Of a DNA stretch of 64,000 nt, positions 16,715 through 25,582 are shown one piece after another. The notes below the pieces were generated by a model. It saw only the letters and a program-made list of their open reading frames with translations. It searched no databases and had not been told where the DNA came from. Numbering within the stretch: the stretch's first letter is position 1; every line of letters starts with the position of its first letter. The stretch is from contig NZ_CP085524.1 of assembly GCF_004353525.1 (NCBI RefSeq), positions 186,001 through 250,000 of the forward strand. Reading direction: 5' to 3'. The translations under genes were made by a program, and so were the position numbers. This stretch comes from Zhaonella formicivorans (GTDB lineage: Bacteria > Bacillota > DUOV01 > Zhaonellaceae).

Positions 16715-16829
16715 CCTAATTCACTTTGACAAAATTATATCAAATAAAATTAGGGATGCTTAGCCTTAAAGGTAAATAGAAAATGAAAAATCTACTCCGG
16801 TTTTGGAGTAGATAAATTAAAAGTTTACA

Positions 16830-16835
16830 ACTAAC
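16830..16835 (+). repeat. Target-site duplication ACTAAC, right copy
   Basis: Right-hand copy of the 6-base direct repeat that flanks the transposon. The recombinase frame resumes here with CAA AAC GGC AAG. Confidence 0.75.
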
Positions 16836-18199
16836 AAAACGGCAAGATAGACCTTATTGTTACCAAATCCATTTCCAGGTTTGCCAGAAATACGGCGGAC
16901 TGCTTGGAGGCAGTGCGCTTTCTTAAAAGCCTTGGTGTGGCAGTGTATTTTGAAAGGGAAAACATCAATACACAGGATAGCGAAAGCGAGCTTGTTTTAA
17001 GCGTACTTTCAAGTATTGCACAGGAGGAGAGCCGCAGCATATCGGAAAACATCCGCTGGTCGCTACAGAAAAAGTTCAGGCAGGGAAAAGTTACGGTAAC
17101 TACAAAACGCTTTCTTGGCTATGATACCAGTGAAAGCGGAGAATTAGTGGTAAATCCTGCTGAAGCTGAAATTGTAAGAAGGATTTTCAAGGAATATATC
17201 GCCGGTAAAAGTATCCGGGAGATTAAAAGAGGGCTTGAAGGTGACGGTATCAAGACGGTTACAGGACTTGACAAGTGGCCGGAAGGAACCATACGGGGTG
17301 TTTTAACAAATGAAAAGTATTATGGCGATGCTGTCCTTCAAAAAACCTACACAGTGGATTATTTGACCCATAAAAAGAAAAAGAACAGGGGTGAGGTGCC
17401 CCTGTACCATGTGATGGGCAATCATGAGCCAATCATATCTAAAGAAGAATTTGACCTTGTGCAAAAGCTTAGGCTTAAGCGTGCTGCCAAGTACGGAAAC
17501 CTGCCGGAGAACCGGGAGAGATACGCTAGCCAGTATGTTTTCAGCGGCCGGCTTATTTGTGGCAATTGCGGGGCAACTTTTAAGCGCCGGACATGGAACA
17601 GTAAATCGAAAGCCAAACAAATCGTCTGGCAGTGCAGCACCTATATAAAGGAAGGAAAAAATCAATGCGGCATGAAAGCGCTGGATAACATTACACTGAA
17701 GAAGGTATTCCTTCGGGTTTTTAACCGGCTTTACAGAAATAAAGAGGCTATTTTAAAGCCCTTTATGGAGAATGTGCAAAAGGTGCTGCTTGATGAGCTA
17801 AAGAGCGAGCCTGTAAAAGCTATTGATGCAAGGATTGAGCATATAACAGGGCGGATGAAACAGCTTATCCGCCTGCAAATTAAAGAGAAGATTTACCCCG
17901 AGGTATTTCAGAATGAATACGGGAAACTGAAAGCCGAGCTTGATAAATTAAGGGAAGAAAGAAATAGCATCGGCTCACTGGATGACAGGCGCGAGGAGCT
18001 CCTGAAACGGACAGAAAAGCTTTATGAATATCTTCAGGGGATGGAGGATATGCTGACGGAATTTGATGACTTTTGTTTTAAAGCATTGGTGGAGCGTATT
18101 TTGGTTATATCGCCCACTCATCTTAAATTTGAACTTAAAAACGGACTTGTCCTTGAGGAGAAGTTTATAAAGAAAAAAGGAATTCATGGTCTAAGGTAA
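16835..18199 (+). pseudogene. Large serine recombinase 1, main fragment
   Basis: Resumes in the catalytic domain with QNGKIDLIVTKSISRFARNT and continues through EAVRFLKSLGVAVYFEREN, the recombinase domain (LTNEKYYGDAVLQKTYTVDY), the zinc ribbon (CGNCGATFKRR then QCGMKALD) and a coiled-coil (RLYRNKEAIL, KAELDKLREERNS), ending at TAA 18197-18199. With the N-terminal piece the gene would encode about 540 residues, typical of a large serine integrase. It is separated from the second recombinase by 13 bases with AAGGAGG. The transposon insertion has inactivated it. Confidence 0.9.
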
Positions 18200-18212
18200 G
18201 GAGGTCGAAGTT

Positions 18213-19817
18213 ATGCGCAAGGTGGTTTCGGTGATTCCTGCAAAACCCATGCAGGTTATAAAGGGGCTGCCTGCTCAAGCGAAAAAGCGGGTTTGTGCCT
18301 ATTGCCGCGTGAGTACCGATACGGAAGAACAGCTTTCCAGCTACGAGGCGCAGGTTACCTATTACGAAGACTATATCAAAAAGCGCCCGGATTGGGAGTT
18401 TGCAGGGATATATGCCGATGAAGGAATCACAGGGACAAACACAAAAAACCGGGTGGAATTTAAAAGAATGATAGACGACTGCATGGCCGGCAGGATTGAC
18501 CTGATTATTACAAAGTCAATTTCAAGGTTTGCGAGAAACACTCTGGATTGCCTTAAATATGTGCGGCTCTTAAAGGAGAAGGGTATAGCGGTATATTTTG
18601 AAAAGGAAAACATTGATACCCTGGATGCCAAGGGAGAAGTCTTGTTAACTATTTTGAGTTCCCTTGCGCAGGATGAGTCCAGGTCAATCAGCGAAAATTC
18701 CAGATGGGGAATTGTGCGCAGGTTCCAGCAGGGCAAGGTCAGGGTTAATCACAAAAAATTCATGGGCTATAACAAGGATGAAAATGGAGAGTTGGTGATA
18801 AATGAGAAGGAAGCGGAAATTGTCCGGCGGGTTTTTGAAGAATACCTGAAGGGTAAAAGCTGCTATAAAATTGCAGAAGGCCTTGAAGCAGATGGCATTC
18901 TTACAGCGACAGGCGGAAGGAAGTGGCATGAATCGGTTATCAAGAAGATGCTCCAAAACGAGAAATATGCCGGTGATGCACTATTGCAGAAAACGATAAC
19001 AGTAGATTTCCTCACCCATAAGCGAGTTATTAACAAGGGGCATGTCCAGCAGTATTATGTGGAAAACAGCCATCCGCCGATTATATCAAAGGAAACCTTT
19101 GAAATGACACAGCAGGAAATGGAGCGGAGGCGCAAACTGAAAGGCGTTACCGATGAAAACCGCAGTAGGCACAGCAATAAATATGCCTTTTCAGGAAAGA
19201 TTATTTGCGGTGATTGTGGTTCGCTTTTTAGAAGAGTCCGCTGGGGGCAGGGAGAGAAATATAAAAAATATATGTGGATTTGCAGGAACAGGGATGAAAA
19301 GGGGCCGCAAGGCTGCAGCATGAAGGCGGTGGATGAGGAAAAGCTGAAGAAAGCCTTTGTCAGGATGGTCAACCGGCAGATAAAGGATACTGACAAGTTC
19401 ATTTCAAGAATGCTTGGGAATATTGAAAAAGTTTTTGCCGAGAAGGCCAATTCCGTCAATGTTGCTGCCATTGACAAGCGGCTGGATGAACTTAGGGAGG
19501 AAATGGAGCGGCTGGTGAAGCTTAATGTAAAGGCCAGTCTTGACGCGGATATTTACGGCGAGGAATATGCCAGGATAACCAACGAGATGGAGGAGCTCAG
19601 GCAGCAACGTTCGGCTTTTACTCAGGCAGAGTTTAAGCGGAAAGATGCTCTTTTGAGGGTTCGGGAGATTGAAAAAATGCTTCGGGGAAAGGAAATTGTG
19701 AAGGAGTTTGACTAGGAGTTATTTACAGCGCTGGTAGAGCAAATACGGGTAAAGTCGCTGGTGGAAGTGGTGTTTGTATTGAAGGCGGGGGTTGAGGTAA
19801 GGGAGATATTGGGATAA
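18213..19817 (+). pseudogene. Large serine recombinase 2 with late in-frame TAG
   Basis: The ATG at 18213 follows AAGGAGGTC. Domains in order: resolvase (RVCAYCRVSTDTEEQLSSYE, catalytic Ser at the RVS), ARNTLDCLKYVRLL, recombinase domain (YAGDALLQKTITVDF), zinc ribbon (CGDCGSLFRRV and QGCSMKAVD), coiled-coil to residue 500. The frame stops at TAG 19713-19715 but then continues 33 codons (ELFTALVEQIRVKSLVEVVF) to TAA 19815-19817, matching the C-terminal ending of its neighbour. GAG to TAG is the simplest change. The 500-residue product may still work because only the last strands are lost. It could be the active integrase of the prophage. Confidence 0.85.
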
Positions 19818-19836
19818 GTGAAGGATTTGAAAGATT

Positions 19837-19875
19837 ACCGGTTAAGGTGAACAGCTACCTTGACCGGTTTTTTTT
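19837..19875 (+). terminator. Rho-independent terminator after recombinase 2
   Basis: ACCGGTTAAGGT (19837-19848) pairs with ACCTTGACCGGT (19857-19868) with one mismatch, then eight T. It separates prophage genes from the PadR operon. Confidence 0.88.
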
Positions 19876-19895
19876 ATTTTGAAAATTAGAAACGA

Positions 19896-19925
19896 TTGAC
19901 AACTGCATTTTAGCTGTACTATAAT
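19896..19925 (+). promoter_or_regulatory. Promoter of the PadR-FetAB operon
   Basis: A consensus -35 TTGACA (19896-19901) and -10 TATAAT (19920-19925) separated by 18 bases. This is the only perfect sigma-A-type match noticed in this part. It points to the padR start 70 bases downstream. Confidence 0.85.
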
Positions 19926-19937
19926 AATAACTAAATA

Positions 19938-19983
19938 CGATAACGAAATTCGATAGCGGAAATAGATAATAGAATCGATAATG
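19938..19983 (+). promoter_or_regulatory. Candidate PadR operator repeats
   Basis: Direct repeats CGATAACG (19938), CGATAGCG (19951) and CGATAATG (19976) lie between the promoter and the gene. Thirteen-base spacing of the first two is close to a helical turn. They are likely binding sites of the downstream regulator, giving autoregulation; this is inferred from position. Confidence 0.55.
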
Positions 19984-19994
19984 AGGTGAAAACA

Positions 19995-20324
19995 ATGACT
20001 GGTTTTGTTAACAAGCGGTTGTTTCAAGGTTTTATCTGCTTGCATATTTTGCACCATGCGGACAAAGAGCCTGTTTATGGAAGCTGGATGATTGAGGAAT
20101 TATCCGAACATGGATATAAATTGAGCCCAGGGACGTTGTATCCTATTCTCCATAACCTTGAAAAAGAAGGTTTGATTGAGCATTATGATGAAAACGTTGG
20201 CGGCAAAATCCGTAAATACTATGTTATTACAGAAGCAGGGAAGAAAGAGCTTATTGAAGCCAAGAAATATCTGGCTGAGTTGGTTGGTGAGATTGGAATT
20301 GCAAAGGAGGATGACAATGTTTAA
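19995..20324 (+). CDS. PadR-family transcriptional regulator
   Basis: About 109 residues starting MTGFVNKRLFQGFICLHILH. The winged helix is clear: EPVYGSWMIEELSEHGYKLS then PGTLYPILHNLEKEGLIEHY and KIRKYYVITEAGKKEL, the PadR signature (GTLYP-L--LE-EGLI). ATG 19995 is preferred to GTG 19986 for its GAGGTG ribosome site. It overlaps the ATPase gene by 8 bases, so it is co-transcribed and probably represses the operon. Ligand unknown. Confidence 0.9.
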   Translation: MTGFVNKRLFQGFICLHILHHADKEPVYGSWMIEELSEHGYKLSPGTLYPILHNLEKEGLIEHYDENVGGKIRKYYVITEAGKKELIEAKKYLAELVGEIGIAKEDDNV

Positions 20325-20970
20325 ATTTATTGATGTAAGATACAAGGGTGTATTAGACCTGCCGACGCTTTATATAGAAAAGGAGAAAATAACAACCCTA
20401 GTTGGTGCAAGCGGCAGCGGTAAAACAACAATTTTGAAAATGTTGAATAAAATGATTTCTCCCACGCAGGGCAGGATTTTATTTAATGGTGTGGATTTGA
20501 AAGAGATAAATTCTGTTGCTCACCGTAGACGCGTTACCATGCTTTCTCAAAGTCCTGCCATGTTTGAAGGAAGTATCAGGGACAATTTAATTGCAGGGCT
20601 AAGGTTTCAGCAAAGAGAAATTCCAAGCGATGAAGTGCTTTATCAGGTTTTAGAGCAGGTTAAGTTAAAAAAGTCGCTTGAAAGTTCAGCAAATACTCTT
20701 TCAGGAGGAGAAAAACAAAGGCTTGCTTTAGGCCGGGTGCTGATACTTAACCCAGATGTTTATCTTCTTGACGAACCATCATCTGCGCTGGATGATGAGA
20801 CGGAAGAAATTATAATTCATATGGTAACAGAGCATGTTAGAAGAGAAAATAAAACTCTTGTAATGGTAACCCATTCAAAAGCAATTGCTGAAAAATACTC
20901 CGACACAATAATTGAAATATCGGAAGGCAGATGCTCGAGCAGGAGGTGCAATAATGAACGGAATCATTGA
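20317..20970 (+). CDS. fetA: ABC exporter ATPase, FetA/YbbL-like
   Basis: About 217 residues. Walker A GASGSGKTT (near residue 30), signature TLSGGEKQRLALGR, Walker B VYLLDEPSSALDD and the H-loop VMVTHSKAI are all present. Pairing with an UPF0014-type permease makes it the FetA-like subunit of an iron or metal exporter, known in E. coli for resistance to oxidative stress. The start MFKFIDVRYKG at 20317 has AAAGGAGGATGACA upstream and overlaps the padR stop. The permease overlaps its 3' end. Substrate in this organism is an inference from E. coli. Confidence 0.82.
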   Translation: MFKFIDVRYKGVLDLPTLYIEKEKITTLVGASGSGKTTILKMLNKMISPTQGRILFNGVDLKEINSVAHRRRVTMLSQSPAMFEGSIRDNLIAGLRFQQREIPSDEVLYQVLEQVKLKKSLESSANTLSGGEKQRLALGRVLILNPDVYLLDEPSSALDDETEEIIIHMVTEHVRRENKTLVMVTHSKAIAEKYSDTIIEISEGRCSSRRCNNERNH

Positions 20971-21730
20971 TTTAACAGTCTGGCAGGTTGCGTTTGCGTA
21001 TCTGTTTGTTTTAATCGTGCTTGCAATTGTAAGAATACGGGGAATAAAGAGAGAAAAAGAAATCGTTATATCCTCTGTCAGAATGACTTTGCAGCTTGTT
21101 TTGACCGGATATATACTGGTGTATATATTTAACAATCCCAGCCCGTTCATTACCGGAGGAATCATTTTGCTCATGGAGGCCTTTGCAGTTTATACTGTAT
21201 TTAAAAAATTCAAAGGAAGACTATCAAACCCTTTAAAAAAAGTTATTGCTTTTTCCATGAGCATAGGTACTCTATCGTGTCTTTTATATTTTCTATTTGT
21301 CGTAGTGCGGATTTCCCCATGGTATGATCCGCAATATTTTGTGCCAATAGCCGGAATGCTTATTGGCAATTCAATGACGGGGATATCACTTGGCGTTAAA
21401 TCCCTGCTCGAAGGAATGACAACACAGAAAGCTCTGGTGGAAGAAACACTGATACTTGGAGCAACACCACAGGCTGCAACAAGAAGCATAATCAACAGTA
21501 CTTTTGATGCAGCTATTATGCCAACCATCAATTCAATGGTTGGAATGGGTATAGTTTTTTTGCCGGGGATGATGACAGGTCAAATTCTTTCCGGCACTTC
21601 ACCGACAACAGCTATTGCTTATCAAATTGCCATAATGCTTGGAATTCTTGGCGCTGTCGCACTTACTGTTATCATTATGCTGCAGTTGGGCTATCGTACA
21701 TTCTTCAATAAGGAAGAACAACTATATTAA
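20954..21730 (+). CDS. fetB: ABC exporter permease, FetB/UPF0014 family
   Basis: About 258 residues starting MNGIIDLTVWQVAFAYLFV behind AGGAGGTGCA. Several membrane segments are visible (FVLIVLAIVRI, LVLTGYILVYIF, IAFSMSIGTLSCLLYFLF, then PGMMTGQILSGTSPTTAIAY), and MTGISLGVKSLLEGM fits UPF0014. It is the membrane partner of the overlapping ATPase gene. It probably exports iron or a related metal. The gene ends shortly before the CGGC-domain gene, suggesting the latter is part of the same operon or is metal related. Confidence 0.82.
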   Translation: MNGIIDLTVWQVAFAYLFVLIVLAIVRIRGIKREKEIVISSVRMTLQLVLTGYILVYIFNNPSPFITGGIILLMEAFAVYTVFKKFKGRLSNPLKKVIAFSMSIGTLSCLLYFLFVVVRISPWYDPQYFVPIAGMLIGNSMTGISLGVKSLLEGMTTQKALVEETLILGATPQAATRSIINSTFDAAIMPTINSMVGMGIVFLPGMMTGQILSGTSPTTAIAYQIAIMLGILGAVALTVIIMLQLGYRTFFNKEEQLY

Positions 21731-21763
21731 AGTGTAGCTATAACAATACAAGGAGTTGTTAGT

Positions 21764-22096
21764 ATGAAGGTTGGATTGATAAGATGTATGCAAACAGAGG
21801 ATATGTGTCCTGCAACAACAGATTTTAAAGTAATGAAGGAAAAGAAATGTGCATTTGAAGGCGTTGAAGGTGATATTGAAGTAATCGGTGTTAATACATG
21901 TGGTGGCTGCCCTGGTAAAAGAGCTGTAACAAGGGCCGTAGAAATGGTTAAAAGAGGAGCAGACACAATTGTATTGGCTTCTTGCATTACAAGGGGTAAT
22001 CCAATAGGATTTGCTTGTCCACATTCACAGGCAATGAAGGATGCAATTTCAAAGAAACTGGGTGATTGTATAAGGGTCATTGACTATACACACTGA
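21764..22096 (+). CDS. CGGC-domain protein, putative metal binding
   Basis: About 110 residues starting MKVGLIRCMQTEDMCPATTD. It has VNTCGGCPGKRAVTRAVEM, which gives the CGGC domain its name, and further Cys at MCPATTD, KKCAFEG, ASCITRGNPIGFACPH. Six or more conserved Cys and a His suggest a metal site. CGGC proteins occur mostly in anaerobes and have no proven role. AAGGAGTTG precedes the ATG. Close position to the FetAB-like exporter suggests metal handling. Confidence 0.8.
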   Translation: MKVGLIRCMQTEDMCPATTDFKVMKEKKCAFEGVEGDIEVIGVNTCGGCPGKRAVTRAVEMVKRGADTIVLASCITRGNPIGFACPHSQAMKDAISKKLGDCIRVIDYTH

Positions 22097-22471
22097 TACT
22101 TTTAATGCAGATATGCTTTTTTATCGCCATCTTTAAAGTTGCAAAGCTCAATATGAAAACATATCAAGTGTTTTCTTTTAATCGCTTTTCGCCGCTCAAA
22201 GCACGTTGAGTGCATAGTTCAGATAAAACGTGCCGAAACCCGCATGGCGTAAGGGTTTTCGGCGATTTTGAAGGACATCTTTTGAAGGGAAAAAACGATG
22301 ATAATTAATAATAAAAACTCGGTTATTTTTAAAATGATCGGGTTTTTACTTTTATAAGATAAACAACCAGAAAAGCATTAATTGCCTCACTGGATTTTCT
22401 TTGATAAATATGGGGGTATAGCTCGCCAGGGAAAGCATAAATGATATTCTGAAAAATTAGTCAAAAAATGT
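22097..22471. other. Gene-free stretch with one strong hairpin
   Basis: No convincing coding sequence. The main element is GCCGAAACCC (22232-22241) pairing with GGGTTTTCGGC (22253-22263), with one bulged base. A leading CG-rich arm and trailing AT tract make it terminator-like only weakly. The rest is AT-rich and ends at the terminal inverted repeat of an insertion sequence. An element remnant is possible. Confidence 0.5.
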
Positions 22472-23633
22472 TAGTGTAAAATTACTGTAGGATACCCTGC
22501 AGGAAAAAAAGGGCAGGGGAAAGAAATAAGACCTCACCGTCTGGCGAAAGACGGAGCCTTAAGCCCTAAGGCAAAAAGGCTCGAGAGGTGAGGTCTTATG
22601 GAAAAGATAATTCAACACTTATGGGATAAATTCCTGCTGGTTGGGGAAAACGTAATTGAGGCTTTAGAGAGAAAAATCACATATCCGGAGTTGGAAATCA
22701 AGGTTAAAGAGATCCTTAACCAATTGGGAAAAGACATACTGAAGATGGTCCTGGAAACCCAGGATGCTTATCTGGTTGAGCACCGGGAAGAACGTCCCGG
22801 TTGGGTGGTTGAGCGGCGTCAAGAAGAGAAACATGTGGTCACAGTCTTTGGAGAAATGAGCTATCATCGTACCTACTTTTACCATAAAGAAACCCAATCC
22901 TACGCTCATTTAGTTGACGACTATGCCGGATATAGCGCTGTAGGCCCTGAGCCCAAACTACAAGCAGCCCTTTGGGAACATATAAAGCGCAGTGACTTGG
23001 AAAAAGTAATGGTTGTATTGGATAAAGCCCAGAAACTCCGTCCAGAGCGCCAGAAAGCGATTACAAAAACGAAGCGGTACATTCGGGGGCAGTGGGATGG
23101 GATAGAAGCGCGTAACCGATACCGTGAAGAAGTGCAGGGATGCAGCGCAGAAGGACACGTAAGCCATATACTATCTGCCAGATTAAGCAAGCGGCCAGGG
23201 GGATGGAGCAAAGCAGGAGCCGAACAAATGGCCAGCCTTCGGGCAGCCAAAGCCAACGGGTTAAATATAAAGGAAATATACCTGGCCCAGCAAAAACAAC
23301 CGGTAAAAGCATTACAGGTAGACGCAGAAAAACTAAAAAGGGCCAAGAGAACAATCCAAAGGAACGTGGCAATAGAAATGATTCGGAATATGCCCATCCT
23401 GAAAGGACCCCAGAGTCCATTGACCAAGGTCCTCAGGGCACTAGCCGCTACTGCATAGACCTGTGCTAAGGGCAACCAGAAATAATATGTATCTTCATAG
23501 TAAAATATTAGCAATACAACCACATAATTCAAGAATTAATCAAAAAATATCAGGCAAATTTACAACGAGGCTACCGCTCTGAACCGGATAGGTGAATTTT
23601 TCTCGTAAAAAATCCTACAGTTACTTGACACTA
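22472..23633 (+). mobile_element. Internally deleted ISLre2-type insertion sequence
   Basis: Terminal inverted repeats: TAGTGTAAAATTACTGTAGG (22472) and the reverse complement of the right end, TAGTGTCAAGTAACTGTAGG; 19 of 22 bases agree including the shared final AT. The element is 1.16 kb, while full members with a 450-500 residue UPF0236 transposase are longer. No target duplication is visible. The two ends flank one truncated gene. It can only move with a transposase supplied elsewhere. Confidence 0.8.
22598..23458 (+). pseudogene. ISLre2/UPF0236 transposase with central deletion
   Basis: 286 residues in one frame. The N-terminal third (EKIIQHLWDKFLLVGENVIE, then FGEMSYHRTYFYHKETQSYA followed by HLVDDYAGY) and the C-terminal part (HVSHILSARLSKRPGGWSKA, GAEQMASLRAAKANG) are typical of UPF0236 proteins. 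About 170 central residues carrying the catalytic region are missing; the junction is near KLQAALWEHIKRSD. The join is in frame, so a protein could be made, but it would lack part of the catalytic core. The start has GAGAGGTGAGG upstream. Confidence 0.8.
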
Positions 23634-23728
23634 TCAGCAAGTCATCATTAATTTACAAGGCCACTTTAATGTAGTATAATAAGAATATAATAAGGATAAA
23701 ATAATGCTACGCTAAAGGGAGTGGTCAA

Positions 23729-24013
23729 GTGATTATAAAGCCATCGGCTGCAATTCGAAAAAACTACAACGAGATTTCCGAGCTGTGCAAGAAGTCCGGA
23801 CAGCCTGTGTACCTGACCAAAAACGGTGAGGGAGATTTGGTGGTGATGGATATTGAAGCCTTTGCCCGACGCGAAAGCATGCTGCGCCTCAGAGAAAATC
23901 TGGTTGCAGCCGAGGAAAGCCGGTTAAGCGGCAAAAGCGGTTATTCCATTGACGAGGTATCTTCCATGATGAAAGCAGCCATCAAGGAGGTACTGGATGG
24001 ACAGCGAGGGTAA
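23729..24013 (+). CDS. Phd/YefM-type antitoxin
   Basis: 94 residues from a GTG at 23729 behind AGGGAGTGG. MIIKPSAAIRKNYNEISELC then SGQPVYLTKNGEGDLVVMDI and EAFARRESMLRLRENL match the Phd/YefM pattern of a DNA-binding head and an acidic helical tail. A TATAAT-like box lies at about 23,674. It overlaps the toxin start by 17 bases, typical of type II pairs. Intact. Confidence 0.85.
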   Translation: MIIKPSAAIRKNYNEISELCKKSGQPVYLTKNGEGDLVVMDIEAFARRESMLRLRENLVAAEESRLSGKSGYSIDEVSSMMKAAIKEVLDGQRG

Positions 24014-24314
24014 AATATACAAAGTGATTATCTCCGATGAGGCGGCGCAGATGCTGGTATCTCACTCCCGCTTTCTGGCCCAGGTCAGTGAAAAAGCCGC
24101 ATTAGATCTCGTAGCCGAGTTCAGCGCGAAAGCAAAATCTCTGGAGAAATTTCCGGAGCGAAACCCTTGGCTCTCCGATCCTTACATTCCTGCCGGTAAG
24201 TACAGAAAACTCCTTATAGGCAAGCAGTATCTGCTCATTTACCAGATAAAGGGCGATACCGTTTATGTGGATTATGTGGTGGACTGCAGGCAGGATTACG
24301 GCTGGCTGTTGTAA
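23997..24314 (+). CDS. RelE/ParE-family toxin
   Basis: 105 residues. IYKVIISDEAAQMLVSHSRF, then FPERNPWLSDPYIPAGKYRK and LLIGKQYLLIYQIKGD followed by VYVDYVVDCRQDY follow the ParE/RelE strand order. The ATG at 23997 lies within the antitoxin gene, so translation is coupled. The pair is intact and sits between a dead insertion sequence and the dead conjugative element. It may act in stabilising the region. Confidence 0.85.
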   Translation: MDSEGKIYKVIISDEAAQMLVSHSRFLAQVSEKAALDLVAEFSAKAKSLEKFPERNPWLSDPYIPAGKYRKLLIGKQYLLIYQIKGDTVYVDYVVDCRQDYGWLL

Positions 24315-24408
24315 GAAGCATATTAAAACCAAATCGGAAATTAGCGCAAGATCATATGCCGTCACAGAAATGTGGCGGCTTTTCTGCATTTTACGGAGGT
24401 GAAACCAT

Positions 24409-25280
24409 TTGATATCCCTGTTATTTTTATTTGTAGTCCTGCTTGTGGCAGGGCTGTTTTTTATTCTCGCGGATGTGCTCAAGCTGCCGACCATGGGAGC
24501 AGCCAAGGCCATGCTCAGTGCCGGTAAGCAGGACAAAAAGGCTGCAAAACCGTGGATGCGTATTTCATGTCCGGCGCTGTCAGGCTGTCAAGATTTATTC
24601 GCCTGGATGAGTACCGCAAAAGCCGCATGTCCAACGTCCTCAAAGCGGCGGGCATCAGTATGACACCGGAGGTTTACCTTGCGTATGCCTTCGTCAAAGC
24701 AGGAGCGATCCTCCTTGGCGTGATACCCTGCCTGTTCTTGTTCCCGCTGCTTTCCCCGGTGATGGTGCTGCTCGCCGTGCTGGTCTATTTCAAGGAAACC
24801 AGAAAAGCGGATGAGCAGCTGAAGGTCAAACGGGAGCAGATCGAAAGCGAGCTGCCAAGGTTCGTGGCGACCATCGAACAGTCGCTAAAAAGCAGCCGTG
24901 ATGTGTTGTCCATTCTGGAGAACTTTAAGAAAAATGCAGGCACTGCTTTTGCAAGTGAACTGGACATCGTAACTGCGGACATGCGCTCATCCAGCTACGA
25001 GGCGGCGCTCACCCGGTTCGAGGCAAGGCTCAATTCACCACAACTCTCTGATGTAGTGCGCGGACTCATTGGTGTGCTGCGCGGCGATGACGGCGCAATC
25101 TATTTTCAGATGCTCGCCCACGATTTTAAGGTGCTGGAGCTACAAAGACTCAAGGGTGAGGCGCAGAAGATACCGCCCAAAATCCGGATTTTCTCCTTCA
25201 TTATGCTGATATGCTTCCTGTTTACCTATCTCGCCATCATCGGCTATGAGATCATCAAGTCCCTCGGCGGGATGTTTTGA
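24409..25280 (+). pseudogene. TadC-like secretion protein F with one-base frameshift
   Basis: The first frame (24409) encodes a membrane helix (SLLFLFVVLLVAGLFFILAD) and a linker GKQDKKA. The rest lies in another frame from about 24552: MSGAVRLSRFIRLDEYRK, then long helices (ELPRFVATIEQSLKSSRDVL) and C-terminal membrane segments. The A-run at 24546-24549 has one base too few; adding one A joins AAKTVDAYFMSG. Genes of this kind accompany Tn1549-like conjugative elements. It could be inactive, or reflect a homopolymer error. Confidence 0.75.
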
Positions 25281-25339
25281 AATGAAATAGGTTAAATTTA
25301 TCCTATTTCTGTGTATAATAGAAATAGGAGGTGTTTTGA

Positions 25340-25582
25340 ATGAATATTAACACAAACAGCCTTGTTTCCATTACCGAGGCCAATCAGAATTTTTCCAAGG
25401 TGGCGCGCTTGGTTGATGAGAATGGTGTTGCGGTCATTTTGAAAAACAATGTGCCGCGTTATATTATCATAGAGTTCAATGAATGTCAGGCTGAGGAAAT
25501 GGCGGTTGACGAGGATGTGAAAAGTATAGCTCGCCGCCTGATCACAAAACACCGGACGGCGTTTGAGGAACTGGCTAAATGA
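25340..25582 (+). CDS. Phd-family antitoxin
   Basis: 80 residues, NTNSLVSITEANQNFSKVA then RLVDENGVAVILKNNVPRYI and IIEFNECQAEEMA, the Phd/YefM fold. ATG at 25340 follows AGGAGGTGT; TATAAT at about 25,314 is the -10. It overlaps the Doc-like gene by 4 bases (ATGA). The antitoxin frame is intact although its toxin partner is frameshifted, as expected because loss of toxin is tolerated. Confidence 0.82.
   Translation: MNINTNSLVSITEANQNFSKVARLVDENGVAVILKNNVPRYIIIEFNECQAEEMAVDEDVKSIARRLITKHRTAFEELAK

Larger units (their letters stand above)
13338..16829. mobile_element. DDE/ATPase transposon with DUF6431 and DUF5348 genes
   Basis: A 3.49-kb insertion in recombinase 1, bounded by TGT/ACA ends and an ACTAAC direct repeat. 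All genes are on the minus strand: DUF6431 zinc-ribbon protein, HTH + integrase-core + Mu-C transposase (frameshifted), AAA ATPase, and DUF5348 cargo at the far end. A transposase paired with an ATPase, plus subterminal repeats, is the architecture of the Tn7/Tn5053/Mu-like group. The exact family name cannot be fixed without a database. The lower G+C than the flanking prophage indicates separate origin. Confidence 0.82.

Noticed and set aside
1365-19715. Whole-prophage reassignment of TAG, because both the capsid and recombinase 2 carry in-frame TAG
   Set aside because: TAG is used as a true stop in the same prophage (antitoxin at 6307-6309, fibre at 11268-11270, holin at 12499-12501), and no suppressor tRNA was seen in the window.
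22921-23532. Long minus-strand ORF opposite the ISLre2 transposase
   Set aside because: It has no ribosome site and its composition is that of a reading frame antisense to a real gene.
23634-23728. Target-site duplication of the ISLre2 element
   Set aside because: Bases on the two sides (CAAAAAATGT and TCAGCAAGTC) do not match.
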